This document shows positions 8,236-11,638 of a DNA stretch of 11,638 bases, piece after piece (within the stretch, counting starts at the first letter, position 1; each line of letters starts with the position of its first letter). The notes beneath the pieces were generated by a model. It was not told where the DNA came from, made no database searches, and saw only the letters and a list, made by a program, of their open reading frames with translations. Source of the stretch: RGIG1995 sp045658315 (GTDB taxonomy: Bacteria > Bacillota > Clostridia > Oscillospirales > CAG-272); assembly GCA_045658315.1 (NCBI GenBank), contig JAZOUV010000063.1:1-11638 (forward strand), in the 5' to 3' direction. Position numbers and translations under genes: made by a program.

Positions 8236-8264
8236 ATTATACAACAATATAGTCATTTTGTCAA
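8236..8264 (-). promoter_or_regulatory. Perfect-consensus sigma-A promoter for rsmE
   Basis: On the minus strand TTGACA (8259-8264) and TATAAT (8236-8241) are separated by exactly 17 bases, the ideal housekeeping promoter. The start point should be near 8228, giving a leader of about 50 bases to the rsmE ATG. This lets rsmE, and possibly the regulator after it, be transcribed independently of prmA. Confidence 0.9.
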
Positions 8265-8288
8265 ACATTTTTTAAAATCTTTTACAAA

Positions 8289-8322
8289 TATCTATGCATT
8301 TTTTTGTGCAATTTATATCTAA
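8289..8322. repeat. Intergenic motif copy similar to the ftsE upstream repeat
   Basis: On the plus strand this reads TATCTATGCA, a T-run, GTGCAATTTATATCT. The ftsE upstream region at about 6173-6203 reads ATATATGCTA, the same T-run, GTGCATATATACCT. Both keep the core TGCACAAAAAAAT on the minus strand with matching AT-rich flanks. Here the inverted repeat is short (TGCA/TGCA). It lies between prmA and the rsmE promoter. It could be a protein site, or a short dispersed element. Confidence 0.35.
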
Positions 8323-8346
8323 CTTATGGAATTTTGCATAAAAAAG

Positions 8347-9270
8347 TCATAGTCTTTTAAACACAAAAGCACACCAATCGTTCTCTTTTTTTTCGTCAAT
8401 AAGTACAAAACCTTTTTCGCTTACCGCCTTTTTAACCCTTTCCGCCTGAGGTTCTATGATGCCGGACACTGCACAAAGTCCGTCTTTTTTTACGTAATCC
8501 CCCATACATTCGGAAAGTCTTATCACAATATCGGCAACTATATTAGCACACACAAAATCATATTTCGCTCTCGTCTTGTCTGCGTTCTGCATAAGGTCGG
8601 ATACAGTGCAGTATATTTTATCTTCAACACCGTTTGCAACAAAGTTTTCCTTTGCGACGCGTACGGCGACGGGGTCAATATCGTATGCATCTATTTTTGT
8701 CGCCCCTATTTTTGCCGCATAAATGGCAAGGATACCGCTTCCCGTACCCATATCCATAACCGTCATATCGGGTGTCATGTGTTTTTCCATCATCGCAAGA
8801 CAAAGTCTTGTCGTTTCGTGCGTACCCGTACCGAAAGCCATACCGGGATCCATTTTTATTGTAACCTCGTCTTCTTTGGCATCGTACTTTTCCCACATGG
8901 GAACAATAACAATTTTTTCTCCGCACTTGACAGGCTTGTAATATTGCTTCCAAGCATCCGCCCAGTCGTCCTCGTCGACACCGATAACTTCCGTAATAAC
9001 GTCAAGTCCGAGCAAAGAAAATCTGTCTCTGAGAAAAGTAACAGCCTCAGCATAATTTTTTTCTTCACTTATAAATACACTGACTGCAACCCTTTCTTTA
9101 TCTGCATTAACTATATTTTCATCAAGAAGCTCACCGTACATAGCGTTGAGTCCCTCGGTAACGTCGCTGTAGTCCTCGATCATAAGCCCTTGGTCAACCA
9201 TAGTCATAACAGCACATATCTCGTCTTTATCCTTTATATTACCGCTTACCTTTACTTGTGTCCATTTCAT
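8347..9270 (-). CDS. prmA: Ribosomal protein L11 methyltransferase PrmA
   Basis: Trimethylates amino groups of ribosomal protein L11 with S-adenosylmethionine. The 307 residues have family length and order: an N-terminal substrate-recognition domain (1 to about 95), a linker with WADAWKQYYKP (103-113), then a Rossmann methyltransferase domain. This contains DPGMAFGTGTHETT (141-154), the SAM-binding loop VMDMGTGSGI (171-180), the acidic AYDIDP (195-200), and CANIVADIV (241-249), the usual substrate-site loop. GAGGT lies eight bases before ATG 9270. It has its own extended -10 promoter and is the first gene of the core block, next to the decayed accessory region. No clear terminator follows it, so some transcripts may run into rsmE. 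Confidence 0.96.
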   Translation of the reverse strand: MKWTQVKVSGNIKDKDEICAVMTMVDQGLMIEDYSDVTEGLNAMYGELLDENIVNADKERVAVSVFISEEKNYAEAVTFLRDRFSLLGLDVITEVIGVDEDDWADAWKQYYKPVKCGEKIVIVPMWEKYDAKEDEVTIKMDPGMAFGTGTHETTRLCLAMMEKHMTPDMTVMDMGTGSGILAIYAAKIGATKIDAYDIDPVAVRVAKENFVANGVEDKIYCTVSDLMQNADKTRAKYDFVCANIVADIVIRLSECMGDYVKKDGLCAVSGIIEPQAERVKKAVSEKGFVLIDEKKENDWCAFVFKRL

Positions 9271-9308
9271 ATTTTCTTACCTCGTTATTACTTTAAACAT
9301 ACATAATA

Positions 9309-9337
9309 ATTATATCATATAATCTCTTTCTTCGCAA
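9309..9337 (-). promoter_or_regulatory. Sigma-A promoter for prmA with extended -10
   Basis: On the minus strand TTGCGA (9332-9337, 4/6 match) and a perfect TATAAT (9309-9314) are 17 bases apart. TGA directly precedes TATAAT, giving an extended -10. The start point near 9302 leaves a leader of about 30 bases. Confidence 0.8.
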
Positions 9338-9348
9338 TGGGAATGAGC

Positions 9349-9387
9349 AAAAAAACACCTCAGTTTTCCATATCGCTGTATGCGACA
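9349..9387 (-). terminator. Weak stem-loop plus T7 tract at the accessory/core boundary
   Basis: A short stem (TGTCGC/GCGATA around ATACA, 9371-9387) is followed by a weak AAAAC/GTTTT hairpin (9352-9367) that runs into seven T residues (9349-9355) on the minus strand. It lies between the last accessory gene and the prmA promoter, where a terminator is expected, but neither stem is strong. Confidence 0.35.
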
Positions 9388-9410
9388 CCGAAATCCAAGA
9401 TGTTTTTCAT
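9360..9410 (-). CDS. Possible 16-residue micro-ORF or gene remnant
   Basis: An ATG at 9410 opens 16 codons (MKNILDFGVAYSDMEN) before a stop. A stop also lies in frame just upstream of the ATG, and I see no ribosome site. The codons look gene-like rather than random AT-rich sequence, and the stretch is more GC-rich than its surroundings. It could be a leftover from a longer gene, a leader peptide or chance. It overlaps the weak stem-loop and T-tract. Confidence 0.2.
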   Translation of the reverse strand: MKNILDFGVAYSDMEN

Positions 9411-9420
9411 ACAAGTTCAA

Positions 9421-9762
9421 TTAATTAAACGGCAGAATGCTTCTAATTAATAACATTATTCCATTGCGTTGATATAATCCACCAATCAATAAACCAACAA
9501 TTAAAAAGAGGAGTAACCATTTAGATGAAATGTCATTAAAAATACGCCATTTAATCTTTTTGATATTCAACAAAAAGACTATTACAAGTAATGCAAGGAG
9601 AAACACCAACATTCCCCCCCTATCGGCTTAAGCATCTCCCCCTCCGGATTATAATAGCCCGGACCTTTTATTAAAAGCAAATAAAAGCGAAATAGGAACA
9701 TACATCGAAACAATAAATCCAACAAAAAAGTTAGTAAGATAAATTATTATTCTTTTTAGCAT
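9421..9762 (-). pseudogene. Broken small membrane protein gene (module 3), two apparent compensating frameshifts
   Basis: Two pieces in the same frame: a 37-residue ORF (9762-9649, start MLKRIIIYLTNFFVG, one membrane segment, GAGGT site 10 bases upstream) and a 63-residue ORF (9612-9421, start MLVFLLALLVIVF, two membrane segments). Frame 0 has two stops between them, but the +1 frame there is open and reads GPGYYNPEGEMLKPIGG. Losing one A from the A4 run at 9666-9669 and adding one G to the G7 run at 9614-9620 joins everything into one 113-residue protein with three membrane segments. The whole span is 342 bases, a multiple of three. The second piece has a run of seven G residues one base before its ATG, too close for a normal site. 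Family not recognised. The alternative is two independent small membrane peptides. Confidence 0.5.
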
Positions 9763-9838
9763 TTTAATCTATACCTCATTATTAATTGTATCTATTGAAC
9801 ATTAAATAATACCCGTACACTTCATTACCATTTCCTTT

Positions 9839-10065
9839 TTATGAATTAAGATATTCTTCTATTTTTTCCATTATTTTATTTCTATGTTGCCTTTTGCTGT
9901 AAAAAATTTTTCTTCAAAGGACTCCACAAAGATTAAGTAATCTCTGTGGAATCCTCCTTTTTTGAATACACAGTCAATTTGATTGGTTACTTCAATTTCT
10001 CCGTCATTCTCTTCAATCAAAAATCTTCCTTGCGGTCCGCCTACCACGAAAAGTTCATCAAACAT
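9839..10065 (-). pseudogene. Frameshifted small soluble protein with QHR motif (module 3)
   Basis: The open frame from ATG 10065 gives 64 residues (MFDELFVVGGPQG...) and stops at 9871. In another frame the same DNA continues as YSKRQHRNKIMEKIEEYLNS, stopping at 9839. That tail matches the C-termini of the other two soluble proteins in this region (HR, then M, KI and YL at the same spacing). Adding one base to the six-T run on the minus strand (9901-9906) joins the frames into a protein of about 75 residues. I therefore read it as a single-base frameshift. The start overlaps the end of the preceding membrane gene by 8 bases with no strong ribosome site, suggesting translational coupling. Family not recognised; immunity-protein-like by context only. 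If the frameshift is a sequencing error the gene is intact. Confidence 0.6.
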
Positions 10066-10543
10066 CGTCAGAATGTTGTATTACTTTTTTTGCTCGTTTT
10101 TGGGATACTATCAGTTTGGTTATCAAGCTTGAGACAATCGATAGCACAACAACAAGAGGTAGCTTAATCCAAAAGTACAAATCAACAGCAACAAACATAG
10201 TAAGGCTGAAAGACACCCACCAGTCGTTTGTTCCCGAATAATTAAATCCTGCTCCTGCAGTCATCCACACACAAAAGGATATTATAGCTAAAAGCAAGTA
10301 ACCTAAGCCATATAACAAACCCGGTACTACAATCTCCTGAGTTTTAATGTAACTGTAACTTCCATAAATGATTGCCACAATCGGAAAATAAGCGAACAAA
10401 CACAAAAAAGAGAATAAATGCCTTAAAAAATTGAATTGCCAAGGGAACCAACCAGTATACATCAAAATACATGTCATTGCGAATATCATTATATACACTG
10501 TATATATAATACTCAATGTTTTTGTATTGTTATATTCCTTCAT
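10058..10543 (-). CDS. Small polytopic membrane protein, unknown function (module 2)
   Basis: A 161-residue protein with four predicted membrane segments (about 10-30, 42-62, 72-95 and a long one about 110-145) and a basic tail QKRAKK (148-153). It has no recognisable catalytic motif. ATG 10543 has a strong site, GAGGG, and lies nine bases after the stop of the 40-residue QHR ORF, so the two are translated together. Its end overlaps the next soluble gene by 8 bases. The arrangement of soluble protein then membrane protein repeats in modules 1 and 3. A promoter lies about 200 bases upstream. It is intact while its partner is broken. It may be an immunity or membrane-protection protein, but that is a guess from context. 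Confidence 0.75.
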   Translation of the reverse strand: MKEYNNTKTLSIIYTVYIMIFAMTCILMYTGWFPWQFNFLRHLFSFLCLFAYFPIVAIIYGSYSYIKTQEIVVPGLLYGLGYLLLAIISFCVWMTAGAGFNYSGTNDWWVSFSLTMFVAVDLYFWIKLPLVVVLSIVSSLITKLIVSQKRAKKVIQHSDDV

Positions 10544-10552
10544 ACTTCACCC

Positions 10553-10707
10553 TCAATCCTGTAGATATTCAAAGACTTTTGACATTACTTCTGTCCGGTG
10601 TTGCATTTTGCTGTGTAACATAGAAAGCATAGAATTTCCGCCATCTGTATCAAAAGTTACATAAATTTTTTCCATAGCAATTTTTGCACATCTTCATCTA
10701 TAACCAT
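10553..10707 (-). pseudogene. Truncated or frameshifted small soluble protein with QHR motif (module 2)
   Basis: ATG 10675 opens 40 residues: EKIYVTFDTDGGNS, then LHSKMQHRTEVMSKVFEYL, stopping at 10553. This matches the C-terminus of the module 1 protein (DTDGGNS, LH.K.QHR..VM.K...YL). A second reading frame just upstream, from ATG 10707, reads MVIDEDVQKLLWKKFM and stops at 10657. Adding one base to the A5 run on the minus strand (10681-10685) joins them into 51 residues. ATG 10707 lies about 30 bases after a good promoter start, as a real gene would. So I read this as a shortened, frameshifted paralog. Alternatively the 40-residue ORF is translated on its own; no strong ribosome site precedes ATG 10675. 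Confidence 0.55.
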
Positions 10708-10744
10708 CGAAAACACACTCTTTCCGTATTTTATCTTCAGGTAT

Positions 10745-10773
10745 ATTTTACCATATTATCGCTTATTATTCAA
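10745..10773 (-). promoter_or_regulatory. Sigma-A promoter for module 2
   Basis: On the minus strand TTGAAT (10768-10773, 4/6) and TAAAAT (10745-10750, 5/6) are 17 bases apart, and TGG before TAAAAT makes an extended -10. The start point near 10738 would transcribe modules 2 and 3. It lies downstream of the terminator of module 1, so the two transcripts appear separate. Confidence 0.65.
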
Positions 10774-10902
10774 TCTTTTTTGTGAATATCAAACAACGAA
10801 ATTCACTCTTATTTTTTATAAAGATTGCACAAAAAATGTCCTCCTAAAAAGAAATGTCAAATATAATCATAACCACCACTAAGCCGATGGTTTTCGTATA
10901 CC
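10774..10902 (-). other. Non-coding gap with an orphan ribosome site
   Basis: Between the module 1 terminator and the module 2 promoter I find no gene. On the minus strand an excellent AGGAGG (about 10843-10848) is followed nine bases later by GTG, but that frame stops after four codons. A TTGACA lies just upstream of the AGGAGG without a fitting -10. This looks like the surviving 5' end of a deleted gene. The stretch also holds one copy of the TGCACAAAAAA motif (on the plus strand). Confidence 0.3.
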
Positions 10903-10936
10903 AAAAAAAGAGCCGAATCAAATCAAATTCAGCTCT
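10903..10936 (-). terminator. Rho-independent terminator of module 1
   Basis: On the minus strand AGAGCTGAAT pairs with ATTCGGCTCT (ten pairs, one of them G-U) around an 8-base loop and is followed by seven T residues. It starts 16 bases after the stop of the 150-residue membrane gene. Confidence 0.9.
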
Positions 10937-10951
10937 TATCAAATTACTTTA

Positions 10952-11404
10952 TTACAGCTTACTTTTCTTTTTACTCACAATTTTTGTAATTATTATAATT
11001 GGAATTTGAAAAGCAAACACTACTCCACTCTGTATCAAAATATTTATAAAAGAAAAACGCAAATCTCCATTAACCAATTTCTTATCGCTCATAATGAAAA
11101 ACAAAACAAAATTCATACAAAAAATTAAAATACTTGGTTTTATAATGCTTTTTAATAAGAGTGTGCTTTTTATTGAAATATACACGCTAAATATTATATA
11201 TGACAACCACAAAAACATACCTATCACAACACCGCCCCAATCTAAATTAATTGAGGAAAATAACGTTAAATATTCCAACGAGAAAAATAAAAAATATACT
11301 AATATCTTGTATATAAACGAATAGTATTTTTCAAGCTTTTTTTCAGCAAAAAACAATATACATAGTATAGAGTGCAACATTAATAGAAAAATATTAATTA
11401 TCAC
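10952..11404 (-). CDS. Small polytopic membrane protein, unknown function (module 1)
   Basis: A 150-residue, very hydrophobic protein with about five membrane segments (about 3-20, 28-50, 57-77, 88-105 and 118-141) and a basic tail VSKKKSKL. I recognise no family. The start is GTG 11404: AGAGGAG lies seven bases upstream, the ideal distance, while the next in-frame ATG (codon 9) lies inside the first membrane segment. It follows the partial QHR protein gene by 19 bases, so they form a two-gene unit that ends in the terminator at 10903-10936. It is markedly AT-rich compared with the core genes, as expected for acquired DNA. No clear sequence match to the 161-residue membrane protein of module 2 is visible by eye; the similarity is in size, topology and position. 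Confidence 0.72.
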   Translation of the reverse strand: MIINIFLLMLHSILCILFFAEKKLEKYYSFIYKILVYFLFFSLEYLTLFSSINLDWGGVVIGMFLWLSYIIFSVYISIKSTLLLKSIIKPSILIFCMNFVLFFIMSDKKLVNGDLRFSFINILIQSGVVFAFQIPIIIITKIVSKKKSKL

Positions 11405-11423
11405 TATCTTTCTCCTCTCTTAT

Positions 11424-11638
11424 TTATCCAAGATAAACCAGTATTTTATTCATTACTTTCTCTCTGTGCTGTACTTTGCCGTGTAATAAACTGACTGGAA
11501 CTAAAGAATTACCACCGTCTGTATCAATTAATACAAATATTTCTTCAAAATCAATAATTTTACTTGGAGAACTATGTTCATTATTTGTCCAACCAATTTG
11601 GCTCAAAAAGGGAACTATATTATCATCAACTCCCTTAA
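11424..11638 (-). CDS. Partial small soluble protein with QHR motif (module 1; 5' end outside window)
   Basis: The frame is open from the right edge to the stop at 11424, giving 70 residues; the true start is beyond the window. A TTG at 11606 could be taken as start, but the frame continues open through it (KGVDDNIVPF precedes it) and no ribosome site is there. The C-terminal half reads FEEIFVLIDTDGGNS, then LLHGKVQHREKVMNKILVYL. This matches the 40-residue ORF of module 2 almost residue for residue and the tail of module 3. No signal peptide or membrane segment is visible in this part. It is followed 19 bases later by a membrane protein gene. It is the only copy without a visible frame break and so the best guide to the family. 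Function unknown; possible immunity protein. Confidence 0.65.
   Translation of the reverse strand, partial: KGVDDNIVPFLSQIGWTNNEHSSPSKIIDFEEIFVLIDTDGGNSLVPVSLLHGKVQHREKVMNKILVYLG

Noticed and set aside
8297..8315. TTGCAC within the prmA-rsmE gap as a -35 box
   Set aside because: No acceptable -10 lies at the right distance, and a perfect promoter is present just downstream.
8779..9306. 175-residue plus-strand ORF opposite prmA
   Set aside because: It lies antisense over a well-conserved gene, has no ribosome site and shows no recognisable motif; a shadow of prmA.
10431..10664. 77-residue plus-strand ORF in the accessory region
   Set aside because: It is antisense to the QHR ORF and the membrane gene, both of which have better start signals and a paralog.
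10657..10737. Upstream frame around KYGKSVFSMVIDEDV as a homing-endonuclease (AP2-like) remnant
   Set aside because: The resemblance is faint and limited to about 20 residues. Its upstream part overlaps the promoter leader, so a fused QHR gene explains it better.
10871..10894. AACCA/TGGTT inverted repeat as a second terminator
   Set aside because: The stem is only five pairs before a mismatch and no T-run follows on either strand.
11424..11606. A closed 60-residue ORF starting at TTG 11606
   Set aside because: The same frame stays open upstream to the window edge and no ribosome site precedes the TTG, so it is the tail of a longer gene.
1..11638. CRISPR array, tRNA, rRNA or insertion sequence
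   Set aside because: No regularly spaced repeats, cloverleaf, rRNA-like stretch or transposase frame was seen on either strand.

Overview
The window reads as chromosome from a low-GC Firmicute, most likely a Clostridia / Ruminococcus-like (Oscillospirales) gut bacterium. This rests on AT-rich intergenic DNA, strong AGGAGG-type ribosome sites, consensus sigma-A promoters, a CdaR/PucR-type regulator beside ftsEX, and a prmA-rsmE pair. The genus is an inference. Every gene I accept is on the minus strand, so transcription runs from high to low coordinates.

Core region (1-9340), in transcription order: prmA (L11 methyltransferase) with its own promoter; rsmE (16S rRNA m3U methyltransferase) with a perfect-consensus sigma-A promoter; a CdaR/PucR-type regulator ending in a stem-loop; then a tight run of ftsE, ftsX, an M23 endopeptidase with a long coiled coil, an S41 C-terminal processing protease, greA and lysS. 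ftsE and ftsX overlap by 4 bases, and the following gaps are about 20 to 50 bases. ftsEX with the M23 protein forms a plausible cell-wall hydrolase control unit, with the S41 protease as a possible processing partner. lysS loses only its last residues at the left edge. I found no broken reading frame in this part.

Accessory region (about 9340-11638) is different. It is AT-rich, holds small unrecognised genes and is partly decayed. Reading below the usual ORF length limit shows a pattern: a small soluble protein ending in a shared motif (...LHxKxQHRxxVMxKxxxYL) followed directly by a small multi-pass membrane protein, three times in tandem. Copy 1 (from beyond 11638 to 10952) looks intact as far as visible and ends in a clear terminator. 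Copy 2 (10707-10058) has its own promoter, a truncated or frameshifted soluble gene and an intact 161-residue membrane gene. Copy 3 (10065-9421) has a soluble gene frameshifted at an A/T homopolymer and a membrane gene broken into two in-frame pieces by an apparent pair of compensating frameshifts. Tandem pairs of this kind resemble immunity-gene arrays next to polymorphic toxins, but no toxin is in the window and I cannot assign a family. This array is the most interesting part of the window.
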